A DNA stretch of 64,000 nt. Origin: Ralstonia pickettii (lineage in GTDB: Bacteria; Pseudomonadota; Gammaproteobacteria; Burkholderiales; Burkholderiaceae). Of the stretch, positions 34,665 to 42,774 are shown in pieces. The stretch covers positions 1,550,001 to 1,614,000 of the forward strand of contig NZ_CP104381.1 in NCBI RefSeq assembly GCF_030582395.1, read 5' to 3'. Under the pieces are notes generated by a model that saw nothing but the letters and a program-made list of their open reading frames with translations, ran no database searches and was not told where the DNA came from. The translations under genes were made by a program, and so were the position numbers. The stretch's first letter is position 1; each line of letters begins with the position of its first letter.

Positions 34665-35519
34665 CTAGTCGATCAACCGGCCATCCGCCTCAAAGAACGG
34701 GTGCGGGCCGTCGAACTCGCCTACGTACGCGAGATGGCTCACCAGGCCCTGCCCCGGCACCCACGCGTGCACCTTGTAGGCGGGCGGCTCCATGACGAAG
34801 CCGGGCTCGCCGTCGGGGTCCAGATCCAGCGCCACCTGGTGCGCCGGTGACGGGCAAGTCGACGCCACCGTCCCGGCAAACCGCACGTCAATGGAGCGAT
34901 GCAGATGGCCGCAGATGATGCGCTCGACGTTACCGGCGGCACGCACGATCTGCGCGAAAGCCGGGATGTCTTCTAAGGCGAGCGACTGCACGTCCATGTG
35001 GCCGATGCCCGTAGCAAACGGCGGGTGATGCATCGCAATGACGGTCGGGCGCTGCGTTTCGCGTGCCAGCGCTTCGGCCAGCCAATCCAGGCGGTGCACG
35101 CCCAGTCGGCCGCCCGGATGGCCGGTGTCCAGCGTGTCGATCACGATCAGGCGAACGTCGCCAATGTCGGTCCAGTACTGGAAAGCGTGCGTGTCTTGCG
35201 CATCGGCCGGAATGGACGCGAGCCAATCGGCAAAGGCTTCGCGAGCGGCTTCACGGCCATCATGGTTGCCAAGCGCCGGTAGCATGCGGATGCCAGCCGC
35301 ATCGAGCGGCGCCAGCACCGCGCGCAGGTGCGCATATTCCTCGGGCGCGCCAGCGTCGACCAAGTCGCCGGTCAGGACGATGGCGTCCGGTTTCACCGGC
35401 TGCGCCAGGATGTGCGCCACGCAGCGTCCCAAATACGCCGCCGAATCCACGCGCCGATATGCCAGTCGCCCCGGGCGCTTGATATGAAGGTCAGTCAGTT
35501 GCAGGAAATGCATCGGCAT
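34665..35519 (-). CDS. calcineurin-like phosphodiesterase (GpdQ/CpdA type)
   Basis: This 284-aa dinuclear metallophosphoesterase would hydrolyse phosphodiesters in the cytoplasm. All metal ligand motifs are present: D-x-H in LTDLHI, GD in LTGDLVD, GNHD in ALGNHDGRE, the HH in AMHHPPFAT, and GHLH in ICGHLHRS. GpdQ (glycerophosphodiesterase) and CpdA (cAMP phosphodiesterase) share these; the length and LTDLHI start fit both. Its ATG overlaps the TGA of the ABC ATPase by one base, so it is the last gene of the import operon. That suggests it acts on an imported phosphodiester, but this is inference. Confidence 0.85.
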   Translation of the reverse strand: MPMHFLQLTDLHIKRPGRLAYRRVDSAAYLGRCVAHILAQPVKPDAIVLTGDLVDAGAPEEYAHLRAVLAPLDAAGIRMLPALGNHDGREAAREAFADWLASIPADAQDTHAFQYWTDIGDVRLIVIDTLDTGHPGGRLGVHRLDWLAEALARETQRPTVIAMHHPPFATGIGHMDVQSLALEDIPAFAQIVRAAGNVERIICGHLHRSIDVRFAGTVASTCPSPAHQVALDLDPDGEPGFVMEPPAYKVHAWVPGQGLVSHLAYVGEFDGPHPFFEADGRLID

Positions 35520-36580
35520 CAGGCTTGCAAGGTCAGGAGGCGGTCTGCCGGAATATCGAAGCCGACCGCATGGCCCGGCGCAAAGTGCTGGCGGCCGGGC
35601 ACATCAATAAACAGCGGCGTGGCTGACACGCCCACCACGCGCACGCGGGTGCGGAAGCCGAGAAACACCGCCGACTCGACCGTGCCCTTCAGCGCCGCCT
35701 GGGCCGGGTCGGCCAGCACGGCATCTTCGGGGCGGAAGAAGATTGCATTGCCGTCGCCGGCCGGCACGGGTACGCGACCTCCCGCGCAGACGAATGCGCC
35801 ATCCTCGCGCGCGCCGTCAAGCCGGTTCATGATGCCGATGAAGTCCGCCACGTGCCGGTTGGCCGGCTGGAAGTAGATCTCGCGCGGCGTGCCGATCTGC
35901 GCAATGCGGCCGGCTTCCATGACGACGATGCGATCGGCCAGCGCCATCGCCTCTTCCTGATCGTGCGTCACGTAGATCGTCGTGATGCCCAGACCGCGCA
36001 GCAGGCGGTCGATCTCGGCGCGCACGGATTCACGCAGCTTGGCGTCGAGCGCCGTGAGCGGTTCGTCGAGCAGCAGCACGCGCGGCTCGGGCGCCAGCGC
36101 GCGCGCCAGGGCCACGCGTTGGCGCTGCCCGCCCGAAAGCTGGGCCACACCGCGATCCGCATACGGCGTGAGGTGCATCATCTCCAGCAGCGTGTTAGCC
36201 CGGGCGTTGATCTGCGTGTCGGAAAAACCGTTCTGCCGGCGCTGGATGCGCAGGCCGTATTCGACGTTGCCGCGCACGCTCAGGTTCGGGAACAGCGCGT
36301 AGCTCTGAAACACCATGCCGACGCGGCGGCGCTCGATCGGGCGCGCGGTGACGTCTTCGTCGCCAAAGTGCACGGTGCCGCCTGCATCCGGCGCTTCCAG
36401 GCCCGCGACGATGCGCAGCGTGGTGGTCTTGCCGCAGCCCGAGGGGCCGAGCAGCACGACGGTCTCGCCGGCGGCGATGTCGAGGTCCATCGACTCCAGC
36501 ACGCGCTGGCCGCCGAAGTGTTTTCCGCAGCCACGCAGCCGGATCGGCACGGGCGCGAGATGTAGAGGTTCGGTACTCAT
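35519..36580 (-). CDS. ABC importer ATP-binding protein
   Basis: This 353-aa ATPase of the CUT1/FbpC-PotA class energises the importer. It has Walker A GPSGCGKTTT (about residues 42-51), Q-loop FQSYALFP, signature LSGGQRQRVALARAL, Walker B RVLLLDEPL and the H-loop in YVTHDQEEAM. The C-terminal part (about 240-353) is a TOBE-type regulatory domain. The start MSTEPLHLAP overlaps the upstream permease stop (ATGA). A much longer in-frame frame reaching into the permease gene is a shadow. The operon order is regulator, binding protein, two permeases, ATPase, phosphodiesterase. Confidence 0.94.
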   Translation of the reverse strand: MSTEPLHLAPVPIRLRGCGKHFGGQRVLESMDLDIAAGETVVLLGPSGCGKTTTLRIVAGLEAPDAGGTVHFGDEDVTARPIERRRVGMVFQSYALFPNLSVRGNVEYGLRIQRRQNGFSDTQINARANTLLEMMHLTPYADRGVAQLSGGQRQRVALARALAPEPRVLLLDEPLTALDAKLRESVRAEIDRLLRGLGITTIYVTHDQEEAMALADRIVVMEAGRIAQIGTPREIYFQPANRHVADFIGIMNRLDGAREDGAFVCAGGRVPVPAGDGNAIFFRPEDAVLADPAQAALKGTVESAVFLGFRTRVRVVGVSATPLFIDVPGRQHFAPGHAVGFDIPADRLLTLQA

Positions 36581-37374
36581 CGGAAAGCCTTTCCGTTGTT
36601 CACCCGCAGGCCGCCAAAGCGCTGCATCAGCACCAGCAGGGGCACGATCATGACGAAGAAGATCAGCGTGTAGGCGCTGGCAATCTCCAGGCGCATCGAC
36701 GCATAGGTATCGGCCAGGCCGACCGGCAGGGTTTTGGTTTCGGGCGTGTGCAGCATCCATGTGAGGTTGAATTCGCCCACCGAGAGCGTCACCACCGTCA
36801 GCGCGCCGGCCAGGATGCCGGGCTGCACGTTGGGCAGCACAATCGTGCGAAAACGCTGCCAGAACGACGCGCCCAGGCTGGCGGCGCCCTCTTCCAGCGT
36901 CTTCAGGTTCTGGCCTGCCGCCACGGCGGCAACCGAGCGCACCATGAACGGCAGGGTGAACACCACGTGCCCGACGACGATGAACCACAGGCTCTCGCGA
37001 AAGCCGCCAAAGCCGCCGTACGCCACGATCAACCCCAACGCCGTCGCCAGGCCCGGCAGCGCCACGGGCAGCGTCAGGAATTCCTCGATGAGGCGGCTCG
37101 CCCGGCTCTGACGCCGCGCCAGCACATAGCCCGCCGGCACGCCGGCTGCGAGCACGATCACCAGCGTGCACAGCGCCACCAGCAGCGACATCCAGATCGA
37201 CGCGTGATACATGTCCCACACTTGGGCGACCCAATCCAGGGTCCATCCGCTCTTGAAGCCGCGGATGTAGTTGCGCGTCAGGCCCACGGCCATCGACAAC
37301 ACGACCGGCACGATCAGGAACAGGCACAGCAGCAGCGTGATGAGCCACTGTGAAAGAGAAAGCACGCGTTTCAT
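36577..37374 (-). CDS. ABC importer permease 2
   Basis: This 265-aa inner membrane protein has six hydrophobic segments and the cytoplasmic EAA loop EEGAASLGASFWQRFRTIVL (about residues 160-179), which docks on the ATPase. It belongs to the binding-protein-dependent permease family of the Fbp/Pot/2-aminoethylphosphonate type. Its start overlaps permease 1 and its stop overlaps the ATPase gene, both as ATGA, giving strict coupling. The residues contacting substrate cannot be predicted. Confidence 0.93.
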   Translation of the reverse strand: MKRVLSLSQWLITLLLCLFLIVPVVLSMAVGLTRNYIRGFKSGWTLDWVAQVWDMYHASIWMSLLVALCTLVIVLAAGVPAGYVLARRQSRASRLIEEFLTLPVALPGLATALGLIVAYGGFGGFRESLWFIVVGHVVFTLPFMVRSVAAVAAGQNLKTLEEGAASLGASFWQRFRTIVLPNVQPGILAGALTVVTLSVGEFNLTWMLHTPETKTLPVGLADTYASMRLEIASAYTLIFFVMIVPLLVLMQRFGGLRVNNGKAFR

Positions 37375-38222
37375 GCTGCGGCCCCACTTGGGCTACCACT
37401 CGCGGTGCGGGCAATCGCCAGCACCAGCCACGTCACCACGCCCAGCACCACCGACAGCGCCGCCGCCATCGCAATCCCCGCGTTGAGCGTGAACTCGGTA
37501 TAGATCGTCATCGGCAAGACGTCGATATCGGTGGCGAGCGTGAAGGCGGTGCCGAATGCGCCCATCGACGTGGCAAAACAGATCGCCCCCGAGGCGATCA
37601 GCGCGGGCGCCAGCCCCGGCACCAGCACATCGCGCGTGACCTGCCACGACGATGCGCCCAGCGAGCGCGCCGCTTCTTCCAGTGAGCGATCGAGCTTTTC
37701 CGCCGCCGCCATCACCGTCAGCACCACGCGCGGAATCGAGAAATACAGGTAGCCGAGAAACAACCCGCCGATGGAATAGGCGAACACCCATTTCTCACCG
37801 ATGAACTTGTGCGTGACGTCGCCCAAAAGGCCCTGGCGCCCCGCCAGCAGGATCACCATGAAGCCGACCACCACGCCGGGAAACGCCAGCGGAAACGTCA
37901 GCATGGCGGTAATCATCCGCTTGCCCGGCACGTTGCGACGCACTAGAAACAGCCCGGCGATGGTCGAGAGGACAAGGGTCGCCAGCGTGACTGCCGCGGA
38001 CAGCACCACCGTCGAGAACAGGCTGCCCAGATAGCGCGACGTGGTGAGTGCAGCCGTGTACGTGGCGACCAACCCTTCGCTGCCGCTCACACGCAGCAAC
38101 GCGGCCATCGGCAGCAGCCAGAACGCGCAGAACAGCGCGACGGCCGGTGCCAGCAACGCCACCCGCCACCGAGCGGGCAACACCGCATCGTCGGGCAAGG
38201 TGGATCGGGTGACGGTGCTCAT
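37371..38222 (-). CDS. ABC importer permease 1
   Basis: This 283-aa inner membrane permease has six spans (the first about residues 22-42) and the EAA motif EEAARSLGASSWQVTRDVLV (about residues 180-199). It pairs with permease 2 as a heterodimer, as in 2-aminoethylphosphonate and iron-type importers. I chose MSTVTRSTLPDD; a longer in-frame frame lies inside the binding-protein gene. It begins two bases after that gene's stop, and its own stop overlaps the start of permease 2. Confidence 0.93.
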   Translation of the reverse strand: MSTVTRSTLPDDAVLPARWRVALLAPAVALFCAFWLLPMAALLRVSGSEGLVATYTAALTTSRYLGSLFSTVVLSAAVTLATLVLSTIAGLFLVRRNVPGKRMITAMLTFPLAFPGVVVGFMVILLAGRQGLLGDVTHKFIGEKWVFAYSIGGLFLGYLYFSIPRVVLTVMAAAEKLDRSLEEAARSLGASSWQVTRDVLVPGLAPALIASGAICFATSMGAFGTAFTLATDIDVLPMTIYTEFTLNAGIAMAAALSVVLGVVTWLVLAIARTASGSPSGAAA

Positions 38223-38224
38223 GC

Positions 38225-39256
38225 TCAGCGGACCTCGTTCAGGTAGCGCGTGCCAAACGCCTGCTGGCCGGCGGCCATCTTGTTGAAGTCGACCGTCTTG
38301 GCGCGGGCGTATTCGCTGGCCGGCAGGAAGCGCGAGGCAGCCTCCTTGCTCATCGCGCTGGCGCGCACCGGGCGCAGGTAGGCGTTGGCCCACAGCGTCT
38401 GGCCTTCGTCCGACAACACGAAATCCAGCACCTTCTTGGCGTTCTCGGCGTGCGGAGCACCAGCCGTCAGGCTCATCACGTACGGCACGGCAATCGTGCC
38501 TTCCTGCGGAATCACGAATTCCACGTTCGCGTGGTCCTTGTACTTGGCGCGGTAGGCGTTGAAGTCGTAGTCGAGCAGGATGGGGATTTCGCCGGCCACC
38601 ACGCGCGCGTAAGCGGTTTGCTTCGGCACGATCGGCGCGTTCTTCTTCAACTGCTTGAACCATTCGACGGCGGGGCTGAAGTCGTCAAGCGTGCCGCCCA
38701 GGGCCTGGTTGACCGCCACGGCGCCCACGTAGCCGACGAAGGCGCTGCTCGGGTCGAGGTAGCCGACCATGCCCTTGTATTCGGGCTTGAGCAGATCTTT
38801 CCAGGAACGCGGCACGGGCTTGCCTTCCAGTGCGTCCTTGTTGACGAAGAAGCCCAGCGTGCCGGAGTGGATGGAGAAGAACGCGCCGTCCGGGTCTTTC
38901 ATGCCGGCCGGAATGTCTTCCCAGTGCTTGGGCTTGTAGTTGGCGACCAGGCCCTTTTCCTTGGCCTGATACGCGGACGTGATGCCCAGGTAGGCCACGT
39001 CAGCCACGGGGTGCGATTTCTCGGCCAGCATCTGCGCGATGGCCTGGCCGGAGTTCTTGTTGTCGAACGGCACGGTAATGCCGGTCTTGTCCTTGATGGC
39101 CTTGATCTGGCTGGCCCAGTCGGCCCATTCGGGCGGGCAGTTGTAGCAGATGGCGACTTGCTGGCCGGCCGGCTGTGCCTGCACCGGCGCAGCCACGGCG
39201 AATGCGCCGGCAGCCACGAGGCCGCACGCGCGCAGCCATTGAACGAGACGTTTCAT
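38225..39256 (-). CDS. ABC importer periplasmic substrate-binding protein
   Basis: This 343-aa protein is exported by a signal peptide cleaved after AAPVQAQ (about residue 28). It belongs to the type 2 extracellular binding proteins (Fbp/AfuA/2-aminoethylphosphonate group). Typical segments are KNSGQAIAQMLAEKSHPVAD, VADVAYLGITSAYQAKEKGL, GTLGFFVNKDAL and KGMVGYLDPSSAF. The cysteine pair CYNC after AICYN is unusual near the start of the mature protein and might bind metal or form a disulphide. Its start overlaps the LacI regulator stop (ATGA). The GpdQ-like enzyme in the operon suggests a phosphodiester or phosphonate ligand, but the sequence does not decide it. Confidence 0.92.
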   Translation of the reverse strand: MKRLVQWLRACGLVAAGAFAVAAPVQAQPAGQQVAICYNCPPEWADWASQIKAIKDKTGITVPFDNKNSGQAIAQMLAEKSHPVADVAYLGITSAYQAKEKGLVANYKPKHWEDIPAGMKDPDGAFFSIHSGTLGFFVNKDALEGKPVPRSWKDLLKPEYKGMVGYLDPSSAFVGYVGAVAVNQALGGTLDDFSPAVEWFKQLKKNAPIVPKQTAYARVVAGEIPILLDYDFNAYRAKYKDHANVEFVIPQEGTIAVPYVMSLTAGAPHAENAKKVLDFVLSDEGQTLWANAYLRPVRASAMSKEAASRFLPASEYARAKTVDFNKMAAGQQAFGTRYLNEVR

Positions 39257-40323
39257 CGAGACGCTCCTTGCGTATCAGACGTGAGGGAAGAAACAACGGA
39301 GAGAGACGCTTCCGCTGGCGCACGCGCCAGCGTGCCGCCCGCCAGCAGGCGGTGCGGCAACGTAATCGAGGGCACCACCTCGCCGGCGATGCGGCGGGCC
39401 AGCGCCGTGGCCGCGTCGGTGCCGATCCGGCGGTGCGGCTGCGCCACGGTGGCCAGCGTCGGCGAAAGCCACTGCCCCATCGCCAGGCCATCGAAGCCGA
39501 CCACGCTGACGTCTTCGGGCACGCGCAGGCCCATCTCGCGCAGCGAGCGGATGGTGAGCAGCGCAAGACGGTCGTTGCTGCAGAAAATGGCGGTCGGACG
39601 CGGCGGCGCCAGCAGGCGGGCCAGTTCGGCCGGCAGCATGGCATCGGCGTTGAAATCAATTTCGACGGGCGGCTGCGGCGCAATGCCGGCCGCTTCCAGC
39701 GCTTCGCGGTAGCCGTCGTGGCGCAAGGCCGCACGGTCAGACGCTGCCAGCGTGCCCGTCAGCATGCGGATCTGGCGGTGGCCCTGCGCGAGCAACGCGC
39801 GAATGGCGTCGCGTGCGGCGGCGCGGTTGTCGACGGTCACGCAGCAGCGGGCGGGAATGCGCGCCTGGCCGACCGTATCGTTGTAGACCAGCACGTAGGG
39901 CACGTGCTCGGCGTCCAGGCGATCGAGGTGCGGGTTGGCAGCGGCATCGCCCACGGTCAGGATCAGACCGTCGACGCGTTGCTCAAGCATGGTCTCGATG
40001 GCGCGGGCTTCACGCTCGCGGTCGTAGGCCGTCGTCATGAGCATGACGCGCTGGCCTGTGATGGACGCCGCTTCCTCGATGCCCTGCATGCATTCGGCAA
40101 AGACGGGGTTGGCCAGCGACGGCAGCACCACTCCCAGCAAGCCTGTGCGTTCGGCGCGCAACTGACGGCCCAGCGCATTGGGGCGATAGTGCAGCGCATC
40201 CATGGCCGCCTGCACACGGGCCAGCGTCGACGCACTCACCCGCTCCGGCGTGTTGACCGCCCGCGACACCGTGGCAATCGAAATGCCGGCATGCGTCGCG
40301 ACATCCTTGATGCTGCTGCCCAC
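39253..40323 (-). CDS. LacI-family transcriptional regulator
   Basis: This 356-aa repressor has the N-terminal LacI HTH and hinge helix (SIKDVATHAGISIATVSRAV, with PNALGRQLR) and a periplasmic-binding-protein-like effector domain (about 60-335). It starts with GTG. It is the first gene of the operon it probably controls: the perfect operator TGTAAACGTTTACA lies 17 bases upstream, and its stop overlaps the binding-protein start. This gives negative feedback on itself and the importer. LacI proteins normally bind sugars or nucleosides, so a sugar-phosphodiester ligand would fit with the phosphodiesterase. Confidence 0.94.
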   Translation of the reverse strand: MGSSIKDVATHAGISIATVSRAVNTPERVSASTLARVQAAMDALHYRPNALGRQLRAERTGLLGVVLPSLANPVFAECMQGIEEAASITGQRVMLMTTAYDREREARAIETMLEQRVDGLILTVGDAAANPHLDRLDAEHVPYVLVYNDTVGQARIPARCCVTVDNRAAARDAIRALLAQGHRQIRMLTGTLAASDRAALRHDGYREALEAAGIAPQPPVEIDFNADAMLPAELARLLAPPRPTAIFCSNDRLALLTIRSLREMGLRVPEDVSVVGFDGLAMGQWLSPTLATVAQPHRRIGTDAATALARRIAGEVVPSITLPHRLLAGGTLARAPAEASLSVVSSLTSDTQGASR

Positions 40324-40340
40324 TGTGCGCCCCTTCGATT

Positions 40341-40354
40341 TGTAAACGTTTACA
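40341..40354. promoter_or_regulatory. LacI-family operator
   Basis: TGTAAACGTTTACA is a perfect 14-bp palindrome with the central CG of LacI-family operators. It lies 17 bases before the GTG of the LacI gene and would overlap the promoter of the six-gene operon. The opposite egtB-like gene starts 209 bases away. Confidence 0.85.
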
Positions 40355-40563
40355 TCCTAGGTGGGCGGAGTGACTGTTTCATGACAACCTATGTTGCGCT
40401 GCAGGCATCGTCGCAACGCAGCATCGCCAGTGCCGTGCATGGCAAAGTTACAAAGCTCGCATATGCTTCTTACGAACATGGGCAAGCGACGTGCGCCAAT
40501 GCGTGCGCAGCGGCATGGCCCAGTTGCTGCTGTGCTGTTCTCGCTGCCTGCTTTGGAGACACC

Positions 40564-41868
40564 ATGCGTGTATCGCCCGTATTCGATGTGCCGACCACCG
40601 GCCTGCCCGCCTTGATGCAACACTACGGCGGGGTCCGGGCACAGTCCCTGTCCCTGGCCGCGCCGCTATCCGACGCCGATGCCACCGTTCAGTCCATGGA
40701 CGATGCCAGCCCCGCCAAATGGCATCTCGCCCATACGACGTGGTTCTTCGAGGAGTTCATCCTTGGCCCCAACGTGCCGGACTATCGCTCGCCGGATGCA
40801 CGCTACCGCTACCTCTTCAATTCGTACTACGAAACGGTGGGTGCGCGGCATCCGCGCCCGCGCCGGGGCATGCTCACACGCCCCACGCTCGACGAGGTGC
40901 GCGCCTATCGCGGCCATGTCGATGCAGCCATGCAGCGCCTACTGGCCGACGGTGTATCCGATGACCTTGCCCGCCTGGTGACGCTCGGCCTGCACCACGA
41001 GCAGCAGCATCAGGAGTTGCTGCTGACCGATCTTCTCCACCTGTTCGCGCAGAATCCGCTCTGTCCAGCGTATGCCGAAACGCTCCAACCACGCGTGCAT
41101 GCGGCGCCCGCGCAACCTGGCTGGGTCAGCTTCCAGGGCGGCGCCGTGCAGATCGGCAAAACCGATACAGCAACCGATGCCGATTTCATGTTCGACTGCG
41201 AGGGGCCACGCCACACGGTCTGGCTGGAGCCCTACGCATTGGCCACGCACCCGGTCACCAACCGTGAATGGCTCGCCTTTATGCAGGATGGTGGTTATCG
41301 GCAGCCAACGCTGTGGCTGTCCGACGGCTGGGCATGGGTTCAGCGGGAGCGCATTGACGCCCCGCTCTACTGGCGGGCGGGCATGGACGAGGCCGAGGGT
41401 TGGCAGCAGATGTCGCTGCACGGCCTGCAGCCGGTCGATCTGGATGCGCCGGTCACCCACATCAGCTTTTACGAGGCCGATGCCTACGCCCGCTGGGCCG
41501 GCGCTCGCCTTCCGACGGAAGCCGAATGGGAGCACGCCGCAGAAGGCCAGCCCGTGCAAGGAAACTTCGCCGGGCGGGGCGCGCTACGTCCGTTGCCCGA
41601 CCATGGCATCGCCGAGGCCGGCGGCCTGCGCCAACTGTTCGGTGATGTGTGGGAATGGACCGCCAGCCCTTATGGCCCGTACCCGGGCTTTGAGCCGGCT
41701 GAAGGGGCCGTGGGCGAATACAACGGCAAGTTCATGTGCAGCCAGATGGTGCTGCGCGGCGGATCGTGCGTGTCGCCCGAGGGGCATCTGCGGGCGACGT
41801 ATCGCAACTTCTTCTATCCGCACCAACGGTGGCAGTTCACCGGAGTGCGGTTGGCGCGGCGGGCGTGA
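40564..41868 (+). CDS. EgtB-like sulfoxide synthase (ergothioneine type)
   Basis: This 434-aa enzyme has a DinB-like iron domain and a C-terminal FGE-sulfatase domain, the architecture of EgtB and the related selenoneine synthase SenA. The three iron ligands are H57 (HLAHTTWFFE), H145 and H149 (HHEQQHQE, the HX3HXE motif). The FGE part carries PRHTVWLEPYALATHPVTN, RLPTEAEWEHAAE and FGDVWEWTASPY. EgtB oxidatively couples hercynine with a thiol donor. The partner methyltransferase EgtD, usually adjacent, is absent here, as is SenB, so product and substrate are open. I chose MRVSPVFDVPT; upstream in-frame sequence is Cys/Ala-rich and looks non-coding. Confidence 0.85.
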   Translation: MRVSPVFDVPTTGLPALMQHYGGVRAQSLSLAAPLSDADATVQSMDDASPAKWHLAHTTWFFEEFILGPNVPDYRSPDARYRYLFNSYYETVGARHPRPRRGMLTRPTLDEVRAYRGHVDAAMQRLLADGVSDDLARLVTLGLHHEQQHQELLLTDLLHLFAQNPLCPAYAETLQPRVHAAPAQPGWVSFQGGAVQIGKTDTATDADFMFDCEGPRHTVWLEPYALATHPVTNREWLAFMQDGGYRQPTLWLSDGWAWVQRERIDAPLYWRAGMDEAEGWQQMSLHGLQPVDLDAPVTHISFYEADAYARWAGARLPTEAEWEHAAEGQPVQGNFAGRGALRPLPDHGIAEAGGLRQLFGDVWEWTASPYGPYPGFEPAEGAVGEYNGKFMCSQMVLRGGSCVSPEGHLRATYRNFFYPHQRWQFTGVRLARRA

Positions 41869-41919
41869 CGCGCATCACGTCCGGCACCGCGATGAATTGC
41901 CGGGCCGTTCGGGCCGCCT

Positions 41920-42774
41920 TCAGCGGTTGCTGTCAAACAGCATGTTGGTGGGCGTGCCGATCGTATCTCGACCGGCCGGGCTAGGCGCCCCGGCGTCGCG
42001 TTTGGCGGCCGGCATCGGCGTCGGCACATCCGACGCTGCGGCCTTCACAGGCGGCGAGACTGCGGCTGCAGGCGCCGGCGCCGAAGCAGGCTTGCCGGAC
42101 TGCTCCGCCAACTTGCGCCGGCGCGATTCCAGCCCCGCAGCAATCTCATCCTGGTGATACCGCTTGGCGAAATCGATCACGTCCATCTTCTGCTGATTGC
42201 GCAGATTCATGTCGGCGCCCTCGTCCAGCAGCAGCTTGACGGTCGTGATGTGCCCGCCCATGGCCGCCATCATCAGCGGCGTGGTCGCGTTGGGGCTTTC
42301 CGCGTCGATATAGGCAGCGTGGTCGAGCAGGTATTTGACGATGTCGTCATAGCCATTGGTGGCGGCGTAATGCAGCGCGGTCCAGCCGGTCTTGTTGACC
42401 TCCACCTCGTACGTTTCCACCATGAGCTTCACCATGGGCAGCAGGCCCTGGTAGGCGGCCATCATCAGCGCGTTTTCGCCTGCGGCATTGGTGCGCTCGA
42501 AATCGATGTTCTTGGCGCGAATGAGCGCCTCGGCCACCTCGATGTTCTTCTCCTTGAGCGCATCCACCAGCAGCGGCGTGCCGTCGCGGGTCTTTAGGTT
42601 GGGGTCCACGCCCTGCGCGACATATTTCTGCACCAGCGCCGGGCGGTTGTATTCGACGGCGTTGCGCAGATCGTCCTGCGGCGTGGCGAGCGCGACACTC
42701 GACAGCGCCATGGTCAACGCACCAGTCAGTGCGATTTTGTTCAGTGCTGGCTTCAAGTTATCGGGGTATCGCAT
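41920..42774 (-). CDS. exported ankyrin-repeat protein
   Basis: This 284-aa protein has a signal peptide (about residues 1-30, ending SSVALATPQ). Four to five ankyrin repeats fill about 35-195, recognisable from GTPLLVDALKEKN, GENALMMAAYQG, GWTALHYAATNG and TTPLMMAAMGGH. The C-terminal 80 residues are a basic, then Ala/Pro-rich low-complexity tail. Ankyrin repeats mediate protein binding; the export signal places it in the periplasm. I chose MRYPDNLKPALNK; this start overlaps the tatD end by 17 bases, so the two are coupled. The same gene order (holB, pilZ, tatD, ankyrin) occurs in other Ralstonia as I recall. Confidence 0.88.
   Translation of the reverse strand: MRYPDNLKPALNKIALTGALTMALSSVALATPQDDLRNAVEYNRPALVQKYVAQGVDPNLKTRDGTPLLVDALKEKNIEVAEALIRAKNIDFERTNAAGENALMMAAYQGLLPMVKLMVETYEVEVNKTGWTALHYAATNGYDDIVKYLLDHAAYIDAESPNATTPLMMAAMGGHITTVKLLLDEGADMNLRNQQKMDVIDFAKRYHQDEIAAGLESRRRKLAEQSGKPASAPAPAAAVSPPVKAAASDVPTPMPAAKRDAGAPSPAGRDTIGTPTNMLFDSNR

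Noticed and set aside
34561..34668. 35-codon frame starting in the AraC stop (ATGTTCAGC...TAG)
   Set aside because: It overlaps the stop of the AraC gene and runs into the phosphodiesterase stop; Ala-rich, no motif, likely chance in high-GC DNA.
36581..37414. N-terminal extension of the ABC ATPase reaching into the permease
   Set aside because: This part is a different frame of the permease gene; the ATPase begins at MSTEPLHLAP with an ATGA overlap.
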